Of a DNA stretch of 64,000 nucleotides, positions 1 through 12,325 are shown piece after piece. Each line of letters opens with the position of its first letter. The stretch's first letter is position 1. The stretch is from Chrysemys picta bellii (Eukaryota > Chordata > Testudines > Emydidae), in the NCBI RefSeq assembly GCF_011386835.1, contig NC_088799.1:76341302-76405301 (forward strand), written 5' to 3'. A program made the position numbers and the translations under genes. The notes under the pieces were generated by a model. The model did not search any database and was not told where the DNA came from. It saw only the letters and a program-made list of their open reading frames with translations.

Positions 1-1161
1 AAAATACCTGATTTGACATGTAAATGAAGCAAAATGTTATATGGCTAGTGGCATCTTAAAGACTAGAGTTTTTTTCTGACAAGGAGGTAAAACTAAAACT
101 GTCTTAAATTTCTTCTGCATGGAAACAGTAAGTGGGGAAAAACAAGGTTTCTGTAGGGATGTTGCCAAAGGACATTTCCCACAGTTTTACTTTAAGACAT
201 ATTTTCTTTGATCAAGTCCGTTCAGACTTTTCCCCCACCCCTTACATGCAGCGGCCCACTAGGTACTTTGTTTCTGTTGTCTGTGGTGCTTAACAGTGAC
301 AGGGAGCAAACTACACTAATTTGATTTCTCTAATAAAAATTCTATAAAAACAATTCTAGGAGATTGCTAACACATCGTGCAGAGTGCTTCTCTAGCTAGA
401 AAGGGTCACTGTACATATGGGTAGGGCAAAAGGAGATGGCATTGTATAAGTATAAGCACTGAAGGACAGGCAATAGACAAGTGTGAGGTCATTGTGGCCC
501 CCAGGAAGTAATGCCAAAATGTTCTCTCTCACTTGTCTGTCTTTACTATTCCTCTTTCATTGACACACAGCCAAGCACTCTGCTCAAGGCAGACTGGAGT
601 CTTGTTTGGCTTGCCCATCTCTACTGTTATGGTCACAACAGCAGGGCTTTTTTTTAAAAATGTGCTGTGGGAAATGTCAGTGCCACAGATACATTCATCA
701 CTTTAAAATATTCTGTTTATTAATGTAAAAAAATTAAAACAAGATTCGGTACTTGGGCTGAATTGCTACTTCAGTGTTTCTTAATTTGTCAGAGGGAAAG
801 CACACTATTAATGTCTGTCACAAGTTATCCAGGGAAAGAGAGTTAACACTCCCTACTTAATTCCTTCATATTTTAAAACACAAAACACCATTCTAAGTAG
901 TTAGGGTTGCTACACACATAACCTACCTGGCTCAAACCCACAAAAGCGAGGAAATGAAAAGTTAGGTTACTTAACAGAACTTACCCTCTATACTTTCTCT
1001 CTTCTCCCTCCCCCCGGAATGATCCTACTGTTCTCACAATTTACTGTACACTGCAAGTTTAACTCTGCCTCCAATTCTCCACTCCACACACCTCATTGCA
1101 AAATTAACCACTGCTAACACTGTTAGTAGTGGATGTTTGGTCTAGCTATGTGTTGTGTTGG
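1..1161. other. Intronic sequence, no feature seen
   Basis: This AT-rich stretch lies upstream of the first HDX exon in the window and is probably HDX intron. I see no coding frame with exon-like boundaries, no RNA gene and no repeat family that I recognise. Confidence 0.4.
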
Positions 1162-1453
1162 TGGTCAACCTGTGGAACTCCTTGCCAGAGGATGTTGTGA
1201 AGGCCAAGACTATAATAGGGTTAAAAAAAGAACTAGATAAATTTATTGAGGATAGGTCCATCAATGGTTATTAGCCAGGATGGGCAGGAATGGTGTCCTA
1301 GCCTCTGTTTGCCAGAAGCTGGGAATGGGTGACAGGGGATGGATCACTTGATGATTACCTGTTCTGTTCATTCCCTCTGGGGCACCTGGCATTGGCCACA
1401 GGGCTAGATGGACCTTTGGTCTGACCCAGTAGAGCCATTCTTATGTTCTTATG
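1162..1453 (+). mobile_element. CR1 LINE 3' fragment
   Basis: The stretch reads like the 3' end of a sauropsid CR1 retrotransposon. It has the non-coding tail after ORF2 (TGGAACTCCTTGCC, GGGTTAAAAAAAGAACTAGA, CTGACCCAGTAGAGCC) and ends in the tandem octamer TTCTTATG typical of one CR1 group. It is 5'-truncated, as most CR1 copies are. A longer copy of the same group sits at 52140-54038. Confidence 0.85.
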
Positions 1454-2082
1454 GGTAATAGAATGCTGGCATAAGGTTGTAGATATATACTGTTAGGTGG
1501 TTTAATTTTAGCGACAGAACCTGACGTGTCTTGCAGTGGTTGTGTTTTAGCACCTTCACCTTGAAAAAGCTGCCATATTGCTCTGTTTCCTTGCAGCAAG
1601 AGAACTGTCTTCCTAGAATATTGTGTAACATTGGGAACCAGATATCTAAAATGGACTTCGAGCCTTGCTACAGCTTGGAATTGGTTAATTTAACTCCTGG
1701 AGGTTTTCCTTTGCCTCCTCCCTTCTCTTTGAGATACAGTAGTGGCTTCCCTCTTCTCTACTCCCAAGTAACAACAGTATAGGAGAGAAAGTGACGTGGT
1801 ATCAGTTCATGACCATGAACTGAATTCTCACATTGAAAGACAGCTGCATGGTTTGCTCCCAGGGATTTTTCTCCAGCAGCCAGAGGGCCCAATCACTTAG
1901 AAGACAATCCACAAATCCTGGTTCCCTCTCCTCTGCTGTTGGCCAACTCTCAGGCAAAGACCATGTAGAACTGCCTGAGTGGCAAGTAGCTGCAGCAATG
2001 GTTCGTATGGTATCCCCAGGAGCAGATGCAGTACTACTTTACCATCAAGGTTTTTAAAAAAAATCAGCGTAGAAGTTGAACT
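1454..2082. other. Intronic sequence with a 22-bp palindrome
   Basis: No gene is recognised here. An exact inverted repeat TCAGTTCATG-AC-CATGAACTGA lies at 1802-1823. The short open frames in this stretch have no splice-site context and no recognisable protein similarity. Confidence 0.4.
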
Positions 2083-2090
2083 AGCTATGA

Positions 2091-2484
2091 CTGGGGTTCT
2101 CAAGCTGGGGGTCAGCAGCCTGCACCCCTTTGGTTCTCAAAATATGTTCTCGCACCCCTTATCAAAAATCATTGAAGTAGGTCAGTTCTTTAAACCTAGA
2201 TGTATTTTTTGTTTGTATATTACAGTAATTGTTAAAAAATGTATAATGTTAATAAATACATAGGTTTGATGAAACAGGGTCATGTGGTTATTACTTGGGG
2301 GGGGGTTGTGATCTGTCAGCCTCCACCCCCAAACCTGCTTCACCTCCAGCATTTATAATATTAAATATAAAAAATGTGTTTTTAATTTACGGGGGGGGGG
2401 GGGGAGGGGGAATTACTCAGAGCCAGCACTCAGAGACTTGCTGTGTGAGAAAAGGTCACCAATACAAAAGTTTGACAACCGCTG
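2091..2484. mobile_element. hAT-like non-autonomous DNA transposon, copy 1
   Basis: The 394-bp element is flanked by a perfect 8-bp duplication, AGCTATGA, at 2083-2090 and 2485-2492. Its ends are imperfect inverted repeats (CTGGGGTTCTCAA on the left, CAGCGGTTGTCAAA reading inward from the right). An 8-bp duplication with CAG-type ends is the hAT superfamily signature. Positions 2115-2276 are identical to 6204-6365 in the second copy. The right half differs from that copy and carries G homopolymers, including 14 G at 2391-2404. No coding capacity. Confidence 0.85.
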
Positions 2485-2492
2485 AGCTATGA

Positions 2493-4179
2493 GCTGTCTA
2501 TATGTCCCCATGTTTTTCCTGAAACGTTCTTAAATGTCTTCCATCATGCACCTCCTCTTACCTTCAGCAGTTCCTTCCCTTCCTTCAGTCACTGGGCTGC
2601 CCCTTATCCTCCCACAGTTCCAGGCAGGCAGAATGAGAATGAGGCAGAACACCTCCAGTCATTTGTAGAAGCCCAAAACACCCCATCTTAGTAGGTATTT
2701 GATCAATGGGCTTGGAAGTATCTACTCTGTCATTTTGCTCAAATTAAGTCCATAGGGAAAAAATGGAACAGTTCAGATATTTGCAGAGCCCTCAGTCTCA
2801 GAACAGAGTCCGTTAGGAAGTTGGCTTTCCTCTTCCCTTTCACTTCTGAATGGTAGACAGTGAAGAAAGGTTCTGAATTGACTGTACCTAGATGGATGAA
2901 ACTGTACATAGCAAGGTAGTATTTGGAGTATTTTTTGGTAGTGAATATAATATGCTGAATTACATAATCACTCTAAACAGGACAATATTTTTCTAGAAAA
3001 CAGACTCTATTTTGACACACCTATTTTATATTAATTTAGCGCTGAAGTTCTTTTAATGACTCGTTAAGCATTTATTTGAAAAGGGAGAAAACAGCAGAGA
3101 CTTATAACTAAAGAGGCAGATAACCATATTGGATTCTATCAAAAATCTTAGTGATAATTTTGGTTCCACTAATTTTGATGACTCATTTTAAAATTAATGT
3201 TTTAATAGCTTTTTATTTGAAAATTGTCTTCTCTCTGACATAGAAATCTTGGTTTCAAATATATAATTCCAGTAATTGATGTAAATAATAAGTAACTAAG
3301 CATCTGCAGATGTGTTTCTGCTATCTCTTTATGAAGACTTCAAAAGTAGCTGTCTCTATGGATTCTTCGCAGCAAGAGGTGGCAAATCTATTTGTTGGCG
3401 TGAGGAAGTGGAAACAATGATTAAGATAGTTGGACTAACAAGTGTTACTGGAGCTAATGGTTTTACTTGCAGTGCAGTACAACATACATACCTTTTCCAT
3501 ACACAACCATACAAATCCAGGATATGGCAGGTAACCTCGAAAGCATTTTCCAGTGTCCTTGTTTATATCTGTTGTCAACTATCATGTGCAGTTTTATCAA
3601 AACACAACATTTGGTAAATCATAAATAAAATAGTGAAAACAATTTAAACTCCAGAGCTACCATATAAACATAAAAGGATTCCCTTTAGGGGACTTGGAAT
3701 CCTTTGAATTATGCATGTATTGTAGGTTTCAGTAAGATAAAAGGGTTCTGGCAAAAAAAAAAAAAAAGCCAACTTTCTCCGCCTGCAAGGAATAATACGC
3801 ATAATGGGGTGAAGAGAAAGTAAACAGCTGAAGCAAAAAATACCCCATGATTACTCATGAAACCTTATAAAAGTGAAATAAAGCAAATCAAATAAGGTGG
3901 AATTAAACAATGCTAAGACATTTAAAACTTCCATTGGTTCTAAAACCACCGACAGAGGTGGATCCCAGAGAACTCTGTGCCAATCTAATAGATTGAAAAA
4001 TTGACATCTTCAGGGAAACCAATATGAGAGAATTTAAAGAACAGAAAAGCTAAGGAAATGGAAGGCCATGAAGTGATTTTTGGTTTTGTAATTCCAAAGT
4101 ACTTCGTTTGTGAACAAGGCAGTATCACCTGAAAGCCTTTTTTTATATCTTGTTATAATCATAACTTCTTGTCTTACAG
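2493..4179. other. Intronic sequence upstream of HDX exon A
   Basis: AT-rich DNA with a 14-A run near 3755. No repeat family or gene is recognised. The stretch ends in a normal polypyrimidine tract and acceptor for the HDX exon. Confidence 0.4.
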
Positions 4180-4326
4180 CTACAGGACCGCACGCAGTTT
4201 AGTGACCGAGATTTAGCCACTCTCAAGAAATACTGGGACAATGGCATGACCAGCCTGGGCTCAGTCTGCAGAGAAAAAATTGAAGCTGTTGCTGCAGAAT
4301 TAAATGTTGACTGTGAAATAGTGCGG
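4180..4326 (+). CDS. HDX: HDX exon A: N-terminal part of the second homeodomain
   Basis: This 147-nt exon (49 codons, phase 0 at both ends) lies between the acceptor GTCTTACAG and the donor GTAAGA. The translation begins LQDRTQFSDRDLATLKKYWD and ends NVDCEIVR. This is the first two helices of a divergent homeodomain, which I recognise as homeodomain 2 of HDX, a nuclear, putative DNA-binding protein of about 690 residues in mammals. The recognition helix follows on the next exon, 13 kb away. A second CAG six bases into the exon (CTACAG) could serve as an alternative acceptor that would remove Leu-Gln. The upstream exons, with homeodomain 1, lie outside the window. Recognition is from protein similarity in memory, not from a search. 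Confidence 0.9.
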
Positions 4327-6174
4327 GTAAGAAACGTACAGTCTCTCCGTTATCTTGTTTCGGAAGCAAAAATAGCATAGATAAAAAACCTTTTAAAATT
4401 GCATGAGGTAGCCAGAAATATATTTCACATATTAAATAATGAATGGCCTGTTAGGATGTACTCTTGCTCTTTCACCAGTCTATATATAGATAAAAGCCCT
4501 CAGGTGAGGGTTTTTTTGTTTTTGTTTTTGTTTTTTTTATTGATCATCAGCAAGAGCAGCTTTACAAAACAATTGACATTCCATTTAGAGTGGAATTTAT
4601 ATAAGATTTTAAATGAGCAGGAGTATCCCAGCAGATTGAAAAGAACTAGCAATTATGATAGGACTAAAATACAAAGTGCCTCTAGGGATAAGGGAATGCT
4701 TTTGGTGTAAAATAAAAAATACGTGAAATAAATTGATCAAAATGGGCGGGGGGGAAATACTTTTGTAGGAACCAGGATAAGATGTGACAAAGATGGCAAA
4801 GAATATCCTGAGGGATGCTGGGGAATTTCCATTTAGTAGTCCACATAGTCATCAATGATTTCCTTAGGGAAGAAAAATGAATACAGTGTTGATGTGGTTG
4901 ATCATTTTAAAGAGCCATGCAATGTAACTGAAGAAAATACTAAAATGATAGTGGACACAGTGGACAGATATTCCAGAGGTGTAGAGAAGATTGCAATCCT
5001 GGGGGTATTCTAAAATATCTGGATTTCAGGATCTGTTCTACCTTGAACTTGAAATCTGAATACTACAGCAGAAGGCAGAGCTGCAGAATTGTGATCAACA
5101 TGGTGGTCACATATGGGTAGAGTTTATACAGATGCATCATGCCCATGGGTTAGGAAAGTGATAATCTCTTCATTCAATACTAATGAGACTCTGCCTAAAG
5201 TAAAGCCTAGAATTCTGAGCCCTGACTAATAGAAAGTTGGGAGGAACTTAGAGCAATTAGGGATAGAGGAATTGACTTCTGAGAAGAGTTCAAAAAATGT
5301 AATGTGTTTAGTTTGGCTGTGTGATGACTAAGAGGGAGCACAGTTGGAACAGTTTACAAATATTGAACGAGTTTGCCAAACCAAGTGGTGGAAGTTCTTT
5401 TGCCTGACTGTTTGACAGTAATTGGAGAAAAATGCAGGACAACATAGTGTAGAGAACAGTCTTTTATTAGCAGGAAGATGGACGTGACAAGTTACTTTGC
5501 CCTTCACTTTTCATGGTTCTGACAAGTAGGTGTTAGTCACAGGATTATTTTTTTTATCTTGAGTCCAAGCTAACTGTATGATGATCTTTCATTTTAGTTA
5601 ACTTGATGTTTCATCATCTTTCTTTGGGAGCTCTATTAAGCACCACAATAATGAAAATATTTATTATTTAGTTAAGTAATGTTCATAAACTGGGCGGTGC
5701 GTGCATGAAATTTTCATCATATCAGTAATAAATTGAAATATACACAAGCATTTAAAGGAATGTTTCATTTGTTGTAATTCTTGAATTTTTGGATTAAAGG
5801 CTTTTTACCATTATGTGACCAAAACATTTTTATTTCCTTTTATGTAAATTTACTTAAATCCCTTTGTGCCCTTGGAGGCACTCTAGTGTCATATTAAGTA
5901 CAGACCAGTACTTGTTAAAATAGAAAACATTAGAACTGAAAAATATAGTCATGTACATTAATTCCTTTTTGAAAGGTTAATTACTGAGACCGCTCTCTAC
6001 ATTCACATTTAATAGTGTGGGGATTTTTTTGAGCCTGGAGGTGCTAAAAGAGGGACAGGTAATACATAATACGCTGGGATTTAGGCTACTGCAAAGGTTT
6101 TATCCTTTTTCAAATATTTGGGTGTTTTACGTTGGTATATGGAAATGATCAGATACTGAGCATGGTACTGCACT
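4327..6174. other. HDX intron A-B, first part
   Basis: The 13,004-bp intron A-B runs 4327-17330. This first part is AT-rich and contains no repeat or gene that I recognise. The open frame at 4399-4710 is a read-through of intronic sequence without splice sites. Confidence 0.5.
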
Positions 6175-6182
6175 CTTTGGAG

Positions 6183-6505
6183 CAGTGGTTCTTAACCTTT
6201 ACTGCAGCCTGCACCCCTTTGGTTCTCAAAATATGTTCTCGCACCCCTTATCAAAAATCATTGAAGTAGGTCAGTTCTTTAAACCTAGATGTATTTTTTG
6301 TTTGTATATTACAGTAATTGTTAAAAAATGTATAATGTTAATAAATACATAGGTTTGATGAAACAAACTAGTTGTACTTACGTGCCTGTGCTTAATTTGT
6401 GTTTTCGATTATTTACCTTCTAAAAAAATCTGGCATGTCTCGCACCCCCAGAAAGGGCATCTCGCACCCCCAAGGGGCGTGTGCACTCCAGGTTAAGAAC
6501 CACTG
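6183..6505. mobile_element. hAT-like non-autonomous DNA transposon, copy 2
   Basis: The 323-bp element has inverted ends CAGTGGTTCTTAACCT and CAGGTTAAGAACCACTG and a perfect 8-bp target duplication CTTTGGAG (6175-6182 and 6506-6513), as expected for hAT. It has no open frame of its own. Its core at 6204-6365 is identical to 2115-2276 of copy 1, while its right third (repeated TCGCACCCCC) is absent from copy 1. Confidence 0.93.
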
Positions 6506-6513
6506 CTTTGGAG

Positions 6514-7006
6514 ATTAGTAAATCAATATTTTTTTTAGGCATTATGGGCCCAATTATTTATTTAATAGGACATCTTGGATAGAGTATGATGGGTTAAGCC
6601 CTTTGATCCCTCAGTTCTGCAAGTCATAATATGCCTCAGGATGCCTGTGAATTGAACTCAGTGGAGTATTGTATGGGTGCAGGGGTCTGGCTGTGTGGTT
6701 TTGCTTTCAGCATCAGGCCTTGTGTTCATAAGAAGAGCATGTTCAATAATAGAAATTGTCTAGTGTATTTGACTACCATCTATGGCATTTGTAATTGGGC
6801 AGCACTACACTGACTGTAAAAAATGGGTCTGGATGGAAGAAAGCCACTTCTTGCCTCACCCTTGTCCCTATATAGTCAAGACAAACAACTTAATCCCATC
6901 AGTAGTAATCACATTGATACCAGAGAAATTCCCCAGATTCCATTTTGTATTCTTGACCTCCTTTTGAATAAGCAAGAGTCACTCCACCATTGGAAACTGC
7001 AGACTA
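6514..7006. other. HDX intron A-B, unannotated part
   Basis: I see no repeat family, RNA gene or exon in this stretch. The short open frames at 6631-7011 overlap one another in different frames and lack splice-site context. Confidence 0.4.
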
Positions 7007-7014
7007 CATGACAC

Positions 7015-7131
7015 TAGGGTGACCAGATAGCAAGTGTGAAAAATCGGGATAGGGGATAATAGGAGTTTATATAAGACAAAGCCCAGAATATCAAGACTGT
7101 CCCTATAAAATCAAGACATCTGGTCACCCTA
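7015..7131. mobile_element. 117-bp hAT-like miniature element
   Basis: The ends are an inverted repeat, TAGGGTGACCAGAT on the left and ATCTGGTCACCCTA on the right. The flanks are an 8-bp duplication with one difference, CATGACAC at 7007-7014 and CATGATAC at 7132-7139. The single mismatch suggests an older insertion than the two elements to its left. Non-coding. Confidence 0.85.
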
Positions 7132-7139
7132 CATGATAC

Positions 7140-8055
7140 TTCAAAAGTAGGGGAAAGGTCAGCTGAGGTAAACAACATAGAATTGGTGGAAAAACCAAAG
7201 TAGGGGAAAGGTCAGCAGATCATAACCCTGAGGTAAACAACAGCTGCACCCTAAAAATAGAACTGGCAGTGAGCATGGATGGAATGTTGGCAGTGAGCAT
7301 GTGCAGTAAAGATCTTACAGGAAGATATTATCAAAGGTGTCTAAAAAGTTCTGGCAGGATAGTCAGCATGTCAGTGGGCTGATAGGAGGAGAGAGTAGGA
7401 GCTGACAGGCAAGAAGGACAGAGAAGAAGAGCAAAGCTTGCCTGAGCAGTCTATTGACAGCAGCAGCAGAGTATCCTGCCTGGTCCAGCAGCAGTGGGAG
7501 AAGAAGTAAAAACAACACAGCAGCAGAGGGAAGCAGAGAGAAAGTTCAGGAGAAACAGTCAGCAAGCGTGGAGTAAGTCTGTCAGACAATATTACAGAAT
7601 AATATAGCGTAGTGAGTAACAGAGTGTATGTGTGCGCTTGGGTTAATAAAGATGTGTGTTTGTGTTGTGCTATTTGTAAAGAGAATGTATATATGTAAGT
7701 TTTAAAGAACATTTAAAACTGCTGTCAGCAACCTCTGAACAACTGAACAAAGCAGGGCGCATCACTTAGGATCATCTCAACTGTAAGGCAGTATGGTTTG
7801 GGGTATTCTTTAACTTGCTATAAGACATTTGTGTTTTAGATTATTATTGTATTAGGGATTATTATTTGCACCAATAAAAAGGTGCCTTGTTTTGAAAAGA
7901 ACATTGTCTTTGTGTCAGTCATTTATCAGAAGCCTGTGTCTGTGTCCTCCAGGTATTTCCTTAGCCACCCTGGAGACCCATATGTCAGGAAAACAGATTG
8001 GTTAGTAGGTGAGCTATTCTAGGAGTACCCTAAATCTGTTTTTGGGGTAACAACA
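7140..8055 (+). mobile_element. LTR-like interspersed sequence, unclassified
   Basis: Short direct repeats occur near the left side (AAGTAGGGGAAAGGTCAGC near 7145 and near 7198; GGCAGTGAGCATG near 7265 and near 7290). They are followed by a purine-rich block at about 7380-7560 and by AATAAA motifs at about 7645 and 7872. This order of duplicated upstream motifs then polyadenylation signals resembles a retroelement LTR plus leader. I could not fix ends, target duplications or a primer site, so the class and limits are uncertain. Confidence 0.3.
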
Positions 8056-11000
8056 TCTGGAGTGCACTGCTCTTAATCATACAACAGTTGAGCAAACTCT
8101 GCTCTCCTTTACAACCATAAACAAAAGAATGTATATTTTACCAATTCCTGATTGTACCAGTAGGACTGAGATGGCTATCAGTCCCTCTTCCTCATTAAAA
8201 AAATGTCTCTATATGTGTTAGGATTTTGAAGGTGCTGTGTAAACACCAATATAATTGAGGTGACAATTACAAGTATTTTTCAGCACAGAGCTAGTGTTCC
8301 TATGTGTATAAATCTTCTAGGCCTAACAGTACACCACTCTACAAATTTAAAAGGAGATAAGGCAATTGACATGGTGTTGCTACTGGGTCAATACATGGAC
8401 ATTTTAAAATGGAAGAAGACTTTCACCATAACCAGCAAACTTCTGAAAGCCCTTTTCAAATGTCCTTCATATCAGAACAACAGAAATTATCATTTAGAGT
8501 TTTTTTTCAGGAACAGGGCCTAGCTATGAAAGGCACAAATCATGAAAGATTGGAGGCTGGCAGCACTGCAAGGGTAGAGATTTTTTTTAAGATTGTTTAA
8601 CAGACACAGATTTGCGGTCTATGCCTTCATTTAAGTCGGGTGTCAGAACTGTGTGTTTAACCTTAGCTGGTGACTGCGTGTTTGTTTTTTAAAATATTGT
8701 TTTCATTGAGCACATTGTTCAGAGTAGTACTTCTCAGCCTTAACTATTGGCTAACAAAGATTTTATTTGGGAGTAATTCCTGTAATCAATGAATTAATAA
8801 TTTAATTGGTTACATTGTTTCAAAAAAGTAAGTACCAAACTTGCATCATAGCACTCAGGTATAGTTACATGAAACTAAAACAAATATTCCCTATGTTCTT
8901 TCAGTTTGTGAAGAAGTGTGATCAAAATTAATGGTTTAATGTACATACACATTTTTCACGTTATGTCTTTTTTTTCATTTTACTTTGTTTTAATTTTATT
9001 CAGTTCCCCTCCCCACAGCTTTACCCCCTTGCAGTAGGTTTTTAAGGGGGATCATTTTTTCTTAATGATTTGTCCCCAACAAGAAATGTTGTTGTTCTGG
9101 AAATGCACACATACGTGATCTATAAGCATGGCCCCATATATAATTAGAATTCTTTAGTGCAAAGAATATGAGGAAAATCTATTGTTTTTTCTTTCTCACA
9201 TAAGAATGACATTTCACCACTGTGCACCATCAAATTCCATCAGATTTAGTCCTTTCAGGTTCGATGGTGTAGTTTGTCCCCTGGCTCCAGTGCTTCCAAA
9301 GGGATTGTGGTCACATAGAGTGACTGCAGGCTGTACATTAATCTTACATATGTTTTGACACCCCCAGATGGCCTTTCATGGATTTCCAAGGCACCAGAAG
9401 CAATGCTGGTTATTTTGTGGTATTCTCAGACACGTGAACTCTGTACCAAAGCCTCATTAAATTGTCCAATACTTCTTTCATTTCTTTTTTGATTAATTAC
9501 CTAGCTTTTTGAGTCTAATTAGAAGTTTGTTTTTAATCCTCCTTCTCTTGACTGATTTATTCATTCATGCCAAAGTTCAGTGTTTTACATTAGAAGAGCT
9601 TTCATGGTGATGACCTGGGCTCTTAGATATCTGAATGTCTTGGGAGCACAAGGATGATGACTAGGAAAAAAAAAAACCTTCTTTGCACAATTTCATAATC
9701 AGAAATAATTTGAGGAATAGAGGACAGATGCATGACAATGGGGTTTTGTAAGTAATTAAAGTTTGCATTCTTTGTAGAGTGTTGATTTGAGTTTTTCAAG
9801 GAGATAGTATAATGAAGAAATTCAATTAGAATATGTTGTTTAGATCAGTATTCCTCCTTGGGGTGAAGCCAATTGGTTTACGGAAAAGAGAAATGTATAT
9901 ATTTAGGTGCATTTCTCAATGCACTGCTCCAAAATTTTCATTATAGAGTGGTGTTTGCTATAGGAAAGCCTGTAAATACATGGCATATATTTTCTTTTCT
10001 AATTTTAAATTTGGATTCCACAGAAGTAGATACATGTATTTCAAGGGGCATGTTCAACATACAGTAGTGAATGCACGGTTCTATTTTGGCAGAATTTTGA
10101 AAGCAGAAATGACACATCAAAAAGAAAAATAAACAGTCTGCCTTGTCCATATGTTCCAATAACTTCTTGCTGGATTTTTTTCAGTAATTCACTGTGATAG
10201 GGAATAAAGAGGCAGACTCCCTTTTAAATAAAGGAAAGATAAATTGTGGTAATGTTGCATAAACCCTACAGTAGTTAGCACCATGCATTGCTGCCATAAG
10301 CATAAGGAAGTTAAAGATATGGCAAATTATTTTATGAGAAAATCCTTAACTTCAAATTATACTCACTGTGTTTAAAATGCTCTAATTTGCCCATTTTTGG
10401 AACTATTGTACGTTCTTTATTATGAAAATGTAGATTAGGGGAAGGTCATATTATCCAAGAGCAAGGGATCATCAGAAACAATGTGAAGAGTAAACAATTT
10501 TAACTTTTTAAAGTAGTTTTGTTTCAAAGGTAATTAATTTTGAAAAAAGCTACACACAGCATGGCATAGTCTTGTAGGTAAAGCTGGTATCCCTGTCTGT
10601 TATTTAAGTTGCCGGACACTTTGCATTATAAGAAACTGAAAATAGGGTCTTATATCTTTGTAAAGCTTTAACACTTTGGGCTCAAATTTTCCATGCTGGG
10701 TGTCTTCTTCAGGTTTTTTCTATTTTTATTTTTTTATTTTATTTCAACCAAAACAGTTGAGCTGTTTCTGAGAATGAGGCAAGGAAAAATACATTGTTTT
10801 GCCAATGTTAAAAAATTCTGGCAACTTTTTTTTTACGCTTTAGTACCCCCATGCTTTGGAGCCAGGACTTGAAATTTATCATGGGATGTGCCTTTTCCAT
10901 CTCTGTGAAAATCTGCCCAATTTTGGCCAAATTATAAACCTTTGAAGTAAATCCCAATTGCACATGTTCATTAGAGACTTCTTGATTATAGCTGCTAAAA

Positions 11001-11260
11001 ATATCTGAAGATTCTATCTTCACTGATCATGTTACAGTGCCTCTCGGCTCCTAGTGCTGACCAGACTCTGCCTGTGCCTTCTACACAAAGCAACTGAGCA
11101 TGTTCCATTCCCTCACCGCTCATACATCTGACCAGACTCTGCCTGTGCCATCCCAAAGTCAGGATGGAGCTGGGCATGGGAACTAATCCCAGAGACCTTG
11201 TGTCTCCTGTGCTTTCAGTGACTCCCCTGATGACACCCAGGTAGCACGGAGGAAGAAGTT
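8056..11260. other. HDX intron A-B, unannotated part
   Basis: AT-rich DNA of low complexity in places (T-rich runs at 8960-9000 and 10720-10745). No gene, RNA or clear repeat end is seen. The small open frames here have no protein features that I recognise. Confidence 0.4.
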
Positions 11261-11264
11261 GTCT

Positions 11265-11640
11265 GATTTGAATACAGAGGAAACAAAAAGCCAGATTTTG
11301 GAGGGGAAGAAAAGGAGTGGAGTGGATTGGAATAAGAAATTTGGTTGAGACTGGGACTGGAGAGGCAAGAAACTGGCTGGATGTGGAGACCAAGACTGTG
11401 AGCTCGAGGAGAAGCTGGGACTGGTTGGGCAATGAGACTGGGATGAGGAACCAGTTTGGGGAGGAATGGATGTGATGGGAGATTAGGTGGGAAGAAAGAC
11501 TGAGACTGGCTGGGCAAAGAGGCTGGGACATTGAGATAGGGAGGGGTTGTAAAGAGATGACCAACATTGGATGCAGAGCCTGGGTCAGAGACTGAGTCTG
11601 AGAGCCAATGTGGTTGGGGAGGGAAGAGACAGATCAGACA
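11265..11640. repeat. Purine-rich degenerate tandem repeat
   Basis: The + strand is strongly biased to G and A. It is built of irregular repeats around GAGACTGGGACTGG and GGCTGGGACA variants spaced by roughly 15-50 bases. The bias keeps the - strand free of stops and creates two overlapping long frames (151 and 190 codons) rich in Ser, Pro and Leu, which I regard as artefacts. It may be the body of a repeat family, but I found no terminal repeats. Confidence 0.5.
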
Positions 11641-12205
11641 AGAAGCCACGGGCAACCTTAATTTTGGCATTTTTAAATTTTGAATGCTTAACTTTGCAAT
11701 CTTAATAATGTTCTTTTAATGTTTTTGTATGTAATTTAGGAAAAAGAATAAGCATGTCTCTTACCATCTATCTGGTCATACTTGTATACTTTTAAGTGTA
11801 AATCTTTATCTGTTGAGAGGTGTGGTGACTTGGGGTATGTCTACACTATGAAATTAGGTCGATTTTATAGAAGTCGATTTTTAGAAATCAATTTTATACA
11901 GTTGATTGTGTATGTCCGCACTAAGTGCACTACGTTGGTCGAGTGTGTCCTCACTACTGTGGCTAGCATGGACTCACGGAGCGGTGCACTGTGGGAAGCT
12001 ATCCCACAGTTCTCACAGTCTCCGCTGCCCATTGGAATTATGGGTTAAGCTCCCAATGCCTGATAGGCAAAAACATTGTCGCAGATGGTTTTGGGTACAT
12101 GTCGTCACTCTCCCCTCCCTCTCTCCCTCCGTGAAAGCAACTGCAGACAATCATTTCGCGCCTTTTTGCCTGGGTTAGCTGTGCAAACACCATAGCACAG
12201 CAAGC

Positions 12206-12325
12206 ATGGAACCTGCTCAGCTCACCACTGTTGTTGCGAGAATTGTAAACACCTTGTGTATTATACTGCAATATGTGCAGAACCTGGCTAAGAGACAGTA
12301 GCACAAGGACGATTGTGATGAGGAC
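12206..12325 (+). pseudogene. Upstream part of the transposase frame, broken by TAG
   Basis: ATG at 12206 opens a frame in phase with the transposase (40 codons before Met 12326) and reads MEPAQLTTVVARIVNTL. A TAG at 12299-12301 stops it nine codons before the downstream Met. The continuation CDED directly before that Met looks like protein sequence rather than random translation. I infer that the ancestral transposase began here and that this copy lost its N terminus to one nonsense change. Confidence 0.6.

Noticed and set aside
10995..11670. Two long overlapping - strand frames (190 and 151 codons)
   Set aside because: They overlap in different frames, are Ser/Pro/Leu-rich and arise from a purine-biased strand without stops. 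No domain and no splice sites.
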